Shown: positions 19,158 through 28,436, counted from the stretch's first letter. The stretch is DNA of 64,000 nucleotides from CBDHFF01 sp965262395 (GCA_965262395.1 OZ253531.1:1302001-1366000); one strand, 5' to 3'. Program-made: numbers and translations. The notes: generated by a model not told the origin, from the sequence alone.

Positions 19158-19901
19158 ATGCTGCAAGATATTATTAGAAAGCTCAACTCTGAATTATTAT
19201 ATCCAGTCATTGGACTGGAACTAGAATTTTATCTATTAGGCATTGAGACAGATATTATTAATGATAAATTCTCAAATCTACAACCTGAAGAGTCTGAGGA
19301 TCAGTATGAATTCACTATAGATCATTCAGATAATATAGAGCAAATTATAATATCGCTTAACGAGAGAAAGGAACGAATAGCTAAACTTGCAAAAGAATGT
19401 GGTGGAGAAGCAATATTCTCGCCGAAACCATTCAAAAATAAAGCAGGGAATGGTTTGCATGTACATATAAGCCTATTACAAAAAGGCAAAAATCTATATA
19501 GCAAACCTCAAAAAGAAGAGAGTAAGCCCCTCTTACATTCAATTGGAGGGTTATGTTCCAATATGATTCAGGATTTAAAATGTTTTATGAAATCACCAGA
19601 AGATATGGACAGATTCAAATATTATGATATGAACACTCCCACATGTATTAGCTGGGGCAACAATAATAGAACTACAGCTATTAGAATAATTCCCAGTTCG
19701 AACAACCCAGATTCTAGGCGAATAGAATACAGAGTGCCAGGGGCTGGTTGCGATCCAGAACTAGTATTGGATAAAGTACTAAACTCTATATACAAAGGTA
19801 TCACTGAACAAATCATGCCACCCGCGCCCGTCTATGGCATAGCCTATGATAGTCAATATGGATTAGACAAATTCTACGATATACTACAAGATGCGTCATA
19901 A
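19158..19901 (+). CDS. Glutamine synthetase-like protein, catalytic domain only
   Basis: The 247-residue protein covers only the catalytic domain of the glutamine synthetase superfamily; the N-terminal beta-grasp (~100 residues) is missing. Visible active-site elements are GLELEFYLL (metal Glu pair), KAGNGLHVHISLL (metal-binding His), SWGNNNRTTAIRIIP, and SRRIEYRVPGAGCDPELVLD. In classical dodecameric GS the active site is shared with a neighbour's beta-grasp domain, so this protein may act differently or use another amine substrate. Upstream sequence in the same frame shows no lost domain. The ATG at 19158 is the first in frame. Substrate unknown. Confidence 0.75.
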   Translation: MLQDIIRKLNSELLYPVIGLELEFYLLGIETDIINDKFSNLQPEESEDQYEFTIDHSDNIEQIIISLNERKERIAKLAKECGGEAIFSPKPFKNKAGNGLHVHISLLQKGKNLYSKPQKEESKPLLHSIGGLCSNMIQDLKCFMKSPEDMDRFKYYDMNTPTCISWGNNNRTTAIRIIPSSNNPDSRRIEYRVPGAGCDPELVLDKVLNSIYKGITEQIMPPAPVYGIAYDSQYGLDKFYDILQDAS

Positions 19902-19916
19902 ATATGATGACATAAC

Positions 19917-19990
19917 CAGTGAAAATAATTAATTATCTTTAAGTTCTATAACTAGTGAAAATTACAGTGAAAATAATTAATTATCTTTAT
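19917..19990. repeat. 48-bp direct repeat in a convergent gap (2 copies)
   Basis: CAGTGAAAATAATTAATTAT begins at 19917 and again at 19965. The two copies lie between the converging glutamine-synthetase-like gene and der. The unit does not contain visible coding sequence from either gene. Confidence 0.7.
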
Positions 19991-20018
19991 AATACCTATA
20001 AGCCAGCGCTAAAGCATT

Positions 20019-21422
20019 TTAATATTTTGAAGTAGACCTGTGATGCCTGGTATGTGGCCTGGATTTATTTGGTCTACCACCATCTTTTTTTTCATTTGTA
20101 ACGTATGGATTATAATTTTTCTTGGTCATCAGTCTGATTGGTATTCCACCAAGATCAAAGGTTTCACGAATACTATTAACCAGGTATCTTTTATAACTCT
20201 CCTCCATATCCTCCGGTATATTGACATGCGCTAAGAAGGTAGGAGGCCTTGTATTAATCTGCGTTATATACTTGATTTTAATACGACGTTTATTATGTGA
20301 TAAGGCTGGAGGAAATTCTACTACAGCCTGATGCAGCCATTTATTAAGCCGTCCCGTGCTTATACGTACATTCCATTTATCATACATTTGAAAACATTTT
20401 TTAATCAAACTATCACAACCGTCTCCATTCAGTGCTGATATTTTCATAATATCTAATCCTGATACAGAGGTAAGTTTCTTCGCGAGATTATGGTCGATCC
20501 ATTTTAAATATAGCTCTTTATTTCGTACCTTATCCCATTTATTAATCACTACAACAAGACATCTACCCTCCTCTATTATATATTTTGCAATAGCAAGGTC
20601 TTGCTGCTCGAATGCTGCCGTTGCATCAAATAACAATATAACAACGTGAGAAAACTTAATAGAATGCATTGCATTTACCACAGATAGACCCTCTATCTTC
20701 TCCCTACTAGTTTTTCGACGCCTAATACCTGCCGTATCCACCAATATTAGATTCTTATCCTTATAAGAAAAATTAACATATATTGAATCTCTGGTTAATC
20801 CTGGAGTTGCCCCGGTAATAACTCTATCCTCTTGTAGCAAATGATTTACCAACGTTGATTTTCCTGCATTAGGGCGTCCAACAACGGTAATCTGCATATC
20901 AGTACTACTTTTCAATTCCTCATATTCAGCAACGTACTGCAATGTTAAAGGCAAAAACACCTCATAAAGATCCTCCATTCCCATATTGTGTTCGGCAGAT
21001 ATATATATAGGTTCACCAAAGCCAAATTTGTATAACTCATCAATTCTATCTATAGATCCTTCGCATTTGTTTACCACCAGAACTACTTTTTTATCAGTTT
21101 CTCTGACAATTTTGGAAAAGCTATCATCCTCTGCCCTAATTCCCTCTCGCCCATCTATCATGAAGACAATAACGTCACTACTTTCCATAGCATAGTTAGT
21201 TTGCTTCATCATACTGAGTATAATACCGTCTTTTGTATTTATTTCTATTCCTGCAGTATCTACTATCATAAACTCTATATCAAATAGTGATGCAATACCT
21301 TCTCTTCGATCCCTAGTGACCCCTGGCATTTTATCAACTATGGCAACTCTTTTGCCAACTAATCTATTGAATAAAGTTGATTTACCAACATTTGGTCTAC
21401 CAATAATTGCTATCTTTAGCAT
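20019..21422 (-). CDS. der: Ribosome-associated GTPase Der (EngA)
   Basis: Der is an essential GTPase with two tandem G domains that acts in 50S subunit assembly. The first domain has GRPNVGKSTLFNRL, DTAGIE and the NKCEG (NKxD-like) element. The second has GRPNAGKSTLVNHL, DTAGIRRRK and NKWDKV. A C-terminal KH-like domain follows (FPPALSHNKRRIKIKYITQ, PTFLAHVN). Length 467 is normal. A GGAG ribosome-binding site lies about 6 bases before the ATG at 21422. Confidence 0.97.
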   Translation of the reverse strand: MLKIAIIGRPNVGKSTLFNRLVGKRVAIVDKMPGVTRDRREGIASLFDIEFMIVDTAGIEINTKDGIILSMMKQTNYAMESSDVIVFMIDGREGIRAEDDSFSKIVRETDKKVVLVVNKCEGSIDRIDELYKFGFGEPIYISAEHNMGMEDLYEVFLPLTLQYVAEYEELKSSTDMQITVVGRPNAGKSTLVNHLLQEDRVITGATPGLTRDSIYVNFSYKDKNLILVDTAGIRRRKTSREKIEGLSVVNAMHSIKFSHVVILLFDATAAFEQQDLAIAKYIIEEGRCLVVVINKWDKVRNKELYLKWIDHNLAKKLTSVSGLDIMKISALNGDGCDSLIKKCFQMYDKWNVRISTGRLNKWLHQAVVEFPPALSHNKRRIKIKYITQINTRPPTFLAHVNIPEDMEESYKRYLVNSIRETFDLGGIPIRLMTKKNYNPYVTNEKKDGGRPNKSRPHTRHHRSTSKY

Positions 21423-21567
21423 GAAATCTCCCTACGCTCATGTTATGAGTATATATCTAAATAATTAAACTTACAATCCAGTCTGTAAATTAAATAAGTA
21501 TTGATATATTAATTTGATTGAATGATACTTAATAGTAATTAATTTAATAATATATTACAGGATTTAT

Positions 21568-23326
21568 ATGGAACAAGTTTCTCCTGATACACAAGATGTA
21601 GTACAAAAAAAAAGCTGATGAAACCAAAAAGAAGATTATAACACATAAAAAGTTGCCAATAATTCATCATAGGCTGCGTATAGAACAAGAAGAAATCGCT
21701 CCTGGTATGAAAAGCATGACACAAGAGGAAGTTGATGAAGTCAGTGAACGTATTATAACATATGTAACCTGGATGAGCTATATGACTCGTATATCTAAAG
21801 ATAATCACCTAGATGATCATCAAATCATAAGTGGGCGCGTGGCTCATTTACTAAATATACTAGATCACTATGCTGATCATAACTCAAAAAAAATTGGCCG
21901 CTCAGAATGTATTGAAGAACATAAAAAGAAGCAGCAAGCAGATTGTAGAAGAATACTCTTTGCTCACATGAAACAAACCCCTGACTTTACTATGGAATTA
22001 ATTAATGTCGAACGAATTGACCCACAACAAATATATAGTGAACTATATGAACAAGTTTATAGAGAAATTCAACGTTCATTAGATCCACTGAATCAATGGA
22101 TAAAGAATCTCAAACAGCCCAGGTCAAAAGATAAAAAACCTTTTACTCAACATGAAATAGTTAAAATAGTGATGGCTTCAAAAGATCCTATCATAATACA
22201 TGCACTAGGGATGCTTAGTTCAGAAATAATTACTGTCTTAAGGTCAATGAATATAAGGCTCCTCTTAAGATCAATGCTTCGCTTTACTGATATCCTCGTT
22301 GGAGACGTATATGAAAATGCAAAAGAAATACTAGACAGAGAAGCAGGAAATTTAAAATGTCTCATAATACAGAATGGGGATATTCTTCTTTATACAGAGG
22401 TAAATGAAGCATTAATGGATTCAAGAAAATCTGCAATAGTATATGCATTGAGGGTAATGAAAGTAACACCAGAGGCCTTGCAGGTACTTGCATTAGTACT
22501 AATTGAAGAAATAAAAATTATTCAAGAAAAAAGGTCTTTTGAAGAAGATTACAACTATACATGTTTATTGTTTATGTCTCCGATGTTGAGAGAACTTCAA
22601 AAGCGACACGATATCCCTAGAGTGGTAGATAATTATAACCTTGAACATGAATTTCGTGTAGGTAAGCTCACAGCAGGCACATGCAGGAACCGAGTCGCAA
22701 TAGCTTCATCATATCTTAATGATTTGAAAAGATTAAAAAAAACTGGCTTATTAGAACAAGAGAGGTTCCTAAATATATCAACAAAATTAAAATTTCTTAA
22801 GAAATTACAAGGTATAAAATGTACTGCTTGTACAAATATCATCAATCTAACAGAAGAGACTGTATCATACTCAAAAGAAAACACGCAGAGAATGATTACA
22901 GAAAGACAAAAGAAAATCTCAGAGCTTAAAAGAGAACATACAGAGCTGGAAGCTAAATTGGAAACTATGAAAAAATCTGAGCCTACAGAGGAAGTAAAGC
23001 ACAGAAATCATAATGAAATGGCATGCTTGAGCAGACTATCAGAAATTGCAGAGAATGACCATTCGCAACTTGCTATGCTCAAGACGTTCGAAACATCAAT
23101 GATGGAAAATAAAGAATTAGCAACAATAGAACAAGAATATGAAAAGATAACAACACAGTTAAAAAGCGAACAAAGCATTCTAGAGCGCTTAATGCAAACA
23201 AAGAGTAGCCTCAAAAAACCCAAAGGAGATATGTTACTTGCGAAATATAGAGAATTAGTAATAATTTCTCTAGAAATAGATGAACTAGAAGCGCAAAACA
23301 TAGATACCTATTGGAGCATGGTATAG
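21568..23326 (+). CDS. Coiled-coil protein of unknown function, interrupted at an A9 run
   Basis: An ATG at 21568 opens MEQVSPDTQDVVQKKS and then hits TGA at 21616, immediately after nine A (21605-21613). Removing one A joins it to a long open frame (from 21614 to 23326, ~570 codons): QKKADETKKKIITHKKLP and onward. Without this, the only other start for the long frame is TTG at 21653. The body is helical and charged. The last ~170 residues are strongly coiled-coil (ISELKREHTELEAKLETM). A Cys pair (IKCTACTNI) is near residue 405. No family recognised. The A9 could allow transcriptional slippage, or be an indel error. Confidence 0.6.
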
Positions 23327-23383
23327 CATATATAGACGTCTGAGCATCCATACATATATATGTCACATATGATATATATATCG

Positions 23384-23412
23384 TTGACATTATACTACAT
23401 ATAGAATATATA
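23384..23412 (+). promoter_or_regulatory. Near-consensus sigma-70 promoter for flgG
   Basis: TTGACA at 23384-23389 and TATATA at 23407-23412 are separated by 17 bp. Transcription would start near 23419, about 25 bp before the flgG ATG. It looks like a housekeeping promoter rather than a flagellar sigma-28 or sigma-54 site. Confidence 0.6.
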
Positions 23413-23443
23413 TGAACAATCTTATATTTATTTGGATTGTTCT

Positions 23444-24235
23444 ATGGTGATGGCACTGGATATATCTGCGACAGGTATGGTTGCTCAACAATATAACATG
23501 GATGTTATTGCAAATGACATTGCTAATGCTGGTACAACTGCCTATAAAAGACATAGAACCGAGTTCCAGGACCTGATATATATAGAAAAAAAACGAAGTG
23601 GCTCATTATCTTCAGAAACAGGCAGTGTACTTCCTGAAGGCATTAATATTGGCACCGGAGTGTCCCTATCTGCTGTTTATAGAATAAATGATCAAGGAAC
23701 AATAGAGGAAACAGGCGGAGATCTAGATTTGGCAATCCAAGGACAAGGATTCTTCATGATAGAGATGCCAGATGGTACAGTTTCTTATACTCGAGATGGC
23801 TCATTTGCTCGTGGTCCTACTGGAGACGTTGTTACGCATGAAGGATATAAATTATTACCAGGATTCACTCTACCAGAAGGGACATCACAGGTAACTATAA
23901 ATAATTATGGAGAAATTCTTGCAAGTATTGGCAACCAAGTTGACCCAGAGTCTCTAGGACAGATAGAATTAACAAGATTTGTAAATGAATCTGGACTAAG
24001 ATCTATAGGGCAAAACCTGTATGCAGAAACTGCAGCATCTGGGCCGCCTGTCACAGACAAACCAGGAGCTGAAGGGTTCGGAACATTGCTACAACATAAA
24101 TTAGAAAACTCAAATGTGAATATAGTTTCACTAATCGTGCAGCTAATAAAAGCGCAAAGAACCTATGAACACAATTCTAAAGTTATGCAAGCGGCTTCAG
24201 AGTACTTAAAGCAACTCAATAATCTACAGACTTAA
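23444..24235 (+). CDS. flgG: Flagellar basal-body distal rod protein FlgG
   Basis: FlgG polymerises into the distal rod that crosses the periplasm to the outer membrane. The N-terminal block MALDISATGMVAQQYNMDVI, with the ANDIANAGTTAYKRHR motif, is the conserved flagellar rod/hook segment. The D1 region has AIQGQGFFMIEMPDGTVSYT and RDGSF. The C-terminal block EGFGTLLQHKLENSNVNIV and QRTYEHNSKVMQAASEYLKQ matches the family. Length ~263 equals typical FlgG. Starts at 23444 or 23450 are both possible; the TTG at 23432 is unlikely. flgA follows 100 bp downstream. Confidence 0.93.
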   Translation: MVMALDISATGMVAQQYNMDVIANDIANAGTTAYKRHRTEFQDLIYIEKKRSGSLSSETGSVLPEGINIGTGVSLSAVYRINDQGTIEETGGDLDLAIQGQGFFMIEMPDGTVSYTRDGSFARGPTGDVVTHEGYKLLPGFTLPEGTSQVTINNYGEILASIGNQVDPESLGQIELTRFVNESGLRSIGQNLYAETAASGPPVTDKPGAEGFGTLLQHKLENSNVNIVSLIVQLIKAQRTYEHNSKVMQAASEYLKQLNNLQT

Positions 24236-24335
24236 TAATTTCTGTCGGTTATAGATAAAATGGGCAATTTCCTTAAAATGTTGCTATTAAGATCTAGTAA
24301 CGTATAATGAGTTGATTGATAGTATTAGATGAGCC

Positions 24336-25040
24336 ATGGCATTTGTATTATACATATACATCTTCCTCATTGTTGCTATTTTAGCTGAAGGAGTTGCTCG
24401 TGCTGCAGACTGTGTTTGTAAATTAGAAGATATAGAGAATGCGCTGAATGAAATGGTGCACGATAGCAATCCAGAAGATGAGTTATTCAAGGTTCAGATA
24501 CTCGCTCCTAAAGCGGATGTATACTATAGTTCGCAAATTTGTGAAGATTGTATATTAATGAATCAGAAAATCTCTCCTAATAGAATAGAAGCAACTTTAA
24601 GCATTAAGAGTATTAATTTAACACAAAAGATAATTGCTAAGTATGAATTCTTGACATATGTCCCTATGCTAAAAAAAGACATGCATAAGGGGCAAGTTAT
24701 CAAGGAAGATGACATATTATATACACCACATCCAAAACAGAGAGTAGGCTCAAATATAATTACTTCTCAGGAAGAAATGGTGGGATTATCACCTAAATCA
24801 ACACTCAGGGCTAACAAGCCTGTTATGAATCATGCCTTAGAGACTCCTATCCTTATCAAAAAAAACAGTGTTGTTGAAGTATCATTCATCAATAAGGGGA
24901 TCACCCTTAAAACAAAGGCGATTGCTCTGGAGCCTGGTAGAATGGATCAGTTGATACGACTAAAAAATATAAACAGTAATAAGGAAATACAAGGAATTGT
25001 AAAAGGCCCTTATACTGTGCAATGCAATATTGCACAGTAA
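24336..25040 (+). CDS. flgA: Flagellar P-ring assembly chaperone FlgA
   Basis: FlgA is the periplasmic factor needed to form the P-ring around the rod. The first ~23 residues are a Sec signal peptide (hydrophobic core FVLYIYIFLIVAILAEGV, then ARAADC). The C-terminal SAF-like domain is recognisable: YVPMLKKDMHKGQVIKEDDI, VGLSPKSTLRANKPVMNHAL, ILIKKNSVVEVSFINKGITL and LIRLKNINSNKEIQGIV. The N-terminal half is poorly conserved, as usual. It converges on greA, and both 3' ends were duplicated together. Confidence 0.88.
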   Translation: MAFVLYIYIFLIVAILAEGVARAADCVCKLEDIENALNEMVHDSNPEDELFKVQILAPKADVYYSSQICEDCILMNQKISPNRIEATLSIKSINLTQKIIAKYEFLTYVPMLKKDMHKGQVIKEDDILYTPHPKQRVGSNIITSQEEMVGLSPKSTLRANKPVMNHALETPILIKKNSVVEVSFINKGITLKTKAIALEPGRMDQLIRLKNINSNKEIQGIVKGPYTVQCNIAQ

Positions 25041-25376
25041 ACTATATGTATGATCGCACTTACTATATATTACACATGATGACCATTTTAGATAAAAAAA
25101 TCGCTACACATAAACAAGGTCTCAGCTACTTAATTAAGTCAAACTCTATTGATAGTACAGTCAGCTGCTTGATTACCTTTGGAGTGCTAAGGCCCTTATA
25201 CTGTGCAATGCAATATTGCACAGTAAACTATATGTATGATCGCACTTACTATATATTACACATGATGACCATTTCAGATAAAAAAATCGCTACACATAAA
25301 CAAGGTCTCAGCTACTTAATTAAGTCAAACTCTATTGATAGTACAGTCAGCTGCTTGATTACCTTTGGAGTTCTAA
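25005..25376. repeat. 186-bp tandem duplication spanning the flgA and greA 3' ends
   Basis: GGCCCTTATACTGTGCAATG occurs at 25005 and again at 25191, a 186-bp period, with near identity over the unit. The left copy carries the real flgA 3' end; the right copy carries the real greA 3' end. Each copy holds ~12 flgA codons and ~20 greA codons, so each gene keeps one intact end. Each copy also contains a perfect 9-bp stem CTGTGCAAT/ATTGCACAG with a 5-base loop, without a following T run on either strand. Confidence 0.92.
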
Positions 25377-25869
25377 ATATTACCTTATCCCCAACTTTCT
25401 TATTTATAATTGCATGCGCCATCGGTGCCCTAATTGATAGTAGCCCCTTACTAACATTCGCCTCGTGCCTACCGACCAATCTATAAAATACTTCCTCTTC
25501 ATCATCATCGAAATCACTATCATTAAGCAACTCATCATCTTCTGGATTTTTATTGTCAGCAGTAATATTTTTATGCCTAACTAAACTCTTAACTAACGCA
25601 CCAAACTTTACTGTATCTCCACCAGTCATATGCTCTACATCAATAATATCAGAGTGTGCTATAATATCATTAAGATCTTCTATGCGCCCCTCTATAAAGC
25701 TCTGCTTTTCTCTAGCTGAGTGATATTCATGATTCTCTTTCAAGTCTCCATGTGCCCTAGCCTCCGCTATAGCTTCAATTATAGCAGGCCTCTCTTGACT
25801 CTGAAGATGAACAAGCTCATCTTTAAGAATATCATAACCCTTTCTAGTGATAGGCTCTTTAATAACCAT
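25312..25869 (-). CDS. greA: Transcription elongation factor GreA with acidic insertion
   Basis: GreA rescues backtracked RNA polymerase by stimulating cleavage of the nascent RNA. The N-terminal coiled coil is intact (ITRKGYDILKDELVHLQSQE, EARAHGDLKENHEYHSAREK), including the acidic tip region. The C-terminal FKBP-like domain has SPLARALINKKVGD-type sequence (SIRAPMAHAIINKKVGDKV). Compared with the usual ~158 residues it has 185. The extra residues are mainly an acidic segment, NPEDDELLNDSDFDDDEEE, between the two domain halves. The start is the ATG at 25869 with AGGGAG upstream; the frame extends 11 codons further without support. Confidence 0.95.
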   Translation of the reverse strand: MVIKEPITRKGYDILKDELVHLQSQERPAIIEAIAEARAHGDLKENHEYHSAREKQSFIEGRIEDLNDIIAHSDIIDVEHMTGGDTVKFGALVKSLVRHKNITADNKNPEDDELLNDSDFDDDEEEVFYRLVGRHEANVSKGLLSIRAPMAHAIINKKVGDKVIFRTPKVIKQLTVLSIEFDLIK

Positions 25870-25972
25870 GGCGAACACTCCCTGAAAAAAATTCAATAAC
25901 AAGTAAAAATAACATGGGGAACATCCTACATCATGATTATGTTAATGTCAACATAACACAGATGAATAAGTG

Positions 25973-27256
25973 CTAAAAATCATCATTTATTTTCATAACA
26001 CGCATGAACAATATCCTGTTTGAATCCTTTTTATGTATATAAAATATACAATTAAACATCTTAAATTGTTCTCTTTCATTGGGAATACGTCTTATTGAAT
26101 AAATCACTAAACCAGCAATAGTTGATGCCACATCATCTGGCAATCCTAAGTCTAATTCACGATTAATATCCCTGATAGTAATATCACCAGGCACTACATA
26201 CGAACCATTACGCAAAGATATAATCCCTGAGTTAGCTTTATTATGCTCATCATGTATTTCCCCTACTATTTCCTCTAAAATATCTTCTAAAGTCACTAAA
26301 CCCTGGAGTACACCATATTCATCAACGACTACAGCTATATAACGCTTATTCTCTCGGAAATTACTAACCTGCACCGCTAATGTTGTGGTATCAGGAACAA
26401 ATAATGGTTCAGACAGCAAATCCTTTATATTAATGCTCTCATCGAGCACTCTATTTTTTGCAATTTCATTAAATAAATCCTTAACATGCAATATACCCAC
26501 TATATTATCTTCATTATCAATCCAAAAAGGTATTCTACTATGGTTAGTTGATGCAACTAGCCTTAACACATCTTCTAAAGGAAGTCTTAAATCTATAGCA
26601 AAAATATTGTTTTTGTGTGTCATAACTTGCGAAATATCAAGCTCCTTCAGATCCAATATGTTATTCACCATATCAAGACTATTATCCTTCACAGTAGAGC
26701 CAACCCCACTTCCCTTATGCATGAATATTATATTTCTTAATGCATCTCGAGCAGAAAGGTCTATACGTCCCTTTTTCAATTTCAGAATATTTAAAATAAA
26801 ATCTACAGAGACTTGAATAACCCTGGTAACTGGATTAAACACCCTCTCTAATAGTATTATATATGGCGCAGAAAATAGAGCAACGCTCTCTGGATGATTA
26901 ATTGCATAAGTTTTAGGTAATACTTCTGCAAAAATAAGAATGATTATTGTCATTAGTACTGATGCCATAAATATACCACCATTACCAAATATTTGAACAA
27001 ATAACCCGGCTGCTATTGAGGAAGAAAGTATATTTACTATAGTGTTTCCAAGCAATATAGTCCCAATCACTCTTTCTCGAGAATCATATAGCTCTATTAC
27101 TTTATGTGCCTTTTTATTACCCTTAACTGATAAATCATGTAACTTGCTCACATTTAGTGAGGTCAGAGCGGTTTCCATTCCAGAGAAAAAATACGAAAGA
27201 ATAATAAGTACAAATAAAGATAGTACATATAATAACACAATTACATCATGAGTCAT
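25973..27256 (-). CDS. CNNM/CorC-HlyC family membrane protein with CBS pair
   Basis: The 427-residue protein has the CorB/CorC/HlyC layout. An N-terminal DUF21/CNNM transmembrane domain contains FFSGMETALTSLNVSKL, IGTILLGNTIVNILSSSIAA and FAEVLPKTYAI, with about four hydrophobic segments. Two CBS motifs follow (ISQVMTHKNNIFAIDL and LFVPDTTTLAVQVSNFRENK with VVVDEYGVLQGLVTLED). The C-terminal CorC_HlyC domain ends after DDVASTIAGLVIYSIRRIP. The family is associated with Mg2+ or Co2+ transport; in Rickettsia a member has been called a haemolysin, which is not demonstrated by sequence. It lies upstream of greA on the same strand. Confidence 0.9.
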   Translation of the reverse strand: MTHDVIVLLYVLSLFVLIILSYFFSGMETALTSLNVSKLHDLSVKGNKKAHKVIELYDSRERVIGTILLGNTIVNILSSSIAAGLFVQIFGNGGIFMASVLMTIIILIFAEVLPKTYAINHPESVALFSAPYIILLERVFNPVTRVIQVSVDFILNILKLKKGRIDLSARDALRNIIFMHKGSGVGSTVKDNSLDMVNNILDLKELDISQVMTHKNNIFAIDLRLPLEDVLRLVASTNHSRIPFWIDNEDNIVGILHVKDLFNEIAKNRVLDESINIKDLLSEPLFVPDTTTLAVQVSNFRENKRYIAVVVDEYGVLQGLVTLEDILEEIVGEIHDEHNKANSGIISLRNGSYVVPGDITIRDINRELDLGLPDDVASTIAGLVIYSIRRIPNEREQFKMFNCIFYIHKKDSNRILFMRVMKINDDF

Positions 27257-27374
27257 CCATTAGGAAGCCAGTAATTAAACATCAATATGAACCCAATTCA
27301 AGCGTTATTTTTATCTTGTGATTGAGTATCTTAAAGAATCAGTAATATTTATACTAATAAAGTATATAACACAG

Positions 27375-27404
27375 TTGTAATTGACACATATATTACTCTA
27401 TAAT
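27375..27404 (+). promoter_or_regulatory. Possible promoter of the C26-type hydrolase gene
   Basis: TATAAT at 27399-27404 is preceded by TTGTAA at 27375-27380 with an 18-bp spacer. A better -35 word, TTGACA at 27381, is only 12 bp away and so cannot pair with it. The ATG follows 36 bp after the -10 box. Confidence 0.35.
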
Positions 27405-27440
27405 GGAGCTGATTTATTATATGTATAAAATTGGTGGGCC

Positions 27441-28436
27441 ATGATAAATATATGCACAATTATTGCAATGGTTATTGGCCTTACCATTGGAGTAATCATT
27501 GCACGCCCTGATTGCTTGCGTAATGTACTTAATACCTCTTTCAGCAAAAAAATAATGAATAAAACAATAGTTGCTATTCTTGATTCTCAGAATATAAAAG
27601 AAAATATTGTTACTGATTATGCAATATCCTACGGATCCTCAGAAATTATATCAATTATTTCATCATTGGGTCTAGAGCCTGTAATTCTTAACTATAGAGA
27701 TCTTATTGATGCAGATTTCATATTTAAAAAGAATAATTGTAATCCAGAACGAATTGAAGATGTGGTATTTAACATAGTAAGAAATTACTTAAAGGAACAA
27801 AACATAAAGAAAGTAATAATACCAGGAGATTATTATGAGTTACAGAGGGAGCCTCGCCATCCAACCCCTAATAGACAATTATGCGTACAAGCATTAGAGA
27901 AATTGGCTTCTATGGGAGAAATACATCTTATGGGAATTTGTGGTGGATTGCAGGGTATAGTGCATGCTAAAGGCATTGATCTAGTGAGAGTTAAAGATAT
28001 TGCAGACAATGTTCAAGCAAAAAAACACGCAGCTCTTCTTCCTGATTTCAATGTAAATGCAGAGATGAACATTACACTCATAGACCCACAAAGCAGACTT
28101 GGTTCTATAGTAATGGAAGCAACGAACAAACAGCCTATTGAAGGATACCTTAATGTATTTATATTAGATGGCCATACAACAGCTATATCAAATGATCCGC
28201 TTAATTTACAAAAATTATCCGATGCTGGATACACTGCGGTATCAAAGTGCGATGATGGAATAATAGAGGCAATAGAAGACAAGCATGGTAACATACATTT
28301 CGAGCATCACCCAGAAGCATTCTTATTCAAACAACGCCAAAGAACTACAATGTGTGAAGAATACAACGACGGCAAAGATATCTCGCATGCAATATTTAAA
28401 GAATTTGCTCTGCGAAAGTTTCAAACCATCAATTAG
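27441..28436 (+). CDS. Membrane-anchored class-I glutamine amidotransferase-like hydrolase (peptidase C26)
   Basis: The body matches gamma-glutamyl-gamma-aminobutyrate hydrolase (PuuD) type C26 peptidases. The nucleophile elbow is HLMGICGGLQGIVHAKG with the catalytic Cys. The His-Glu pair is in HFEHHPEAFLF. The substrate-side loop has VIIPGDYYELQREPRHPTP and AADN-like ADNVQAKKHA. Unusually the protein begins with a hydrophobic segment (IIAMVIGLTIGVIIA, residues 6-20), a signal anchor rather than a cleaved signal. The substrate could be gamma-glutamyl compounds or peptidoglycan-derived amides; this is not decided by sequence. The last ~24 codons are duplicated downstream. Confidence 0.82.
   Translation: MINICTIIAMVIGLTIGVIIARPDCLRNVLNTSFSKKIMNKTIVAILDSQNIKENIVTDYAISYGSSEIISIISSLGLEPVILNYRDLIDADFIFKKNNCNPERIEDVVFNIVRNYLKEQNIKKVIIPGDYYELQREPRHPTPNRQLCVQALEKLASMGEIHLMGICGGLQGIVHAKGIDLVRVKDIADNVQAKKHAALLPDFNVNAEMNITLIDPQSRLGSIVMEATNKQPIEGYLNVFILDGHTTAISNDPLNLQKLSDAGYTAVSKCDDGIIEAIEDKHGNIHFEHHPEAFLFKQRQRTTMCEEYNDGKDISHAIFKEFALRKFQTIN

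Noticed and set aside
25022..25486. 154-codon + strand open frame after flgA
   Set aside because: It reads through the 186-bp duplication and antisense to greA; its repeated halves are explained by the duplication.
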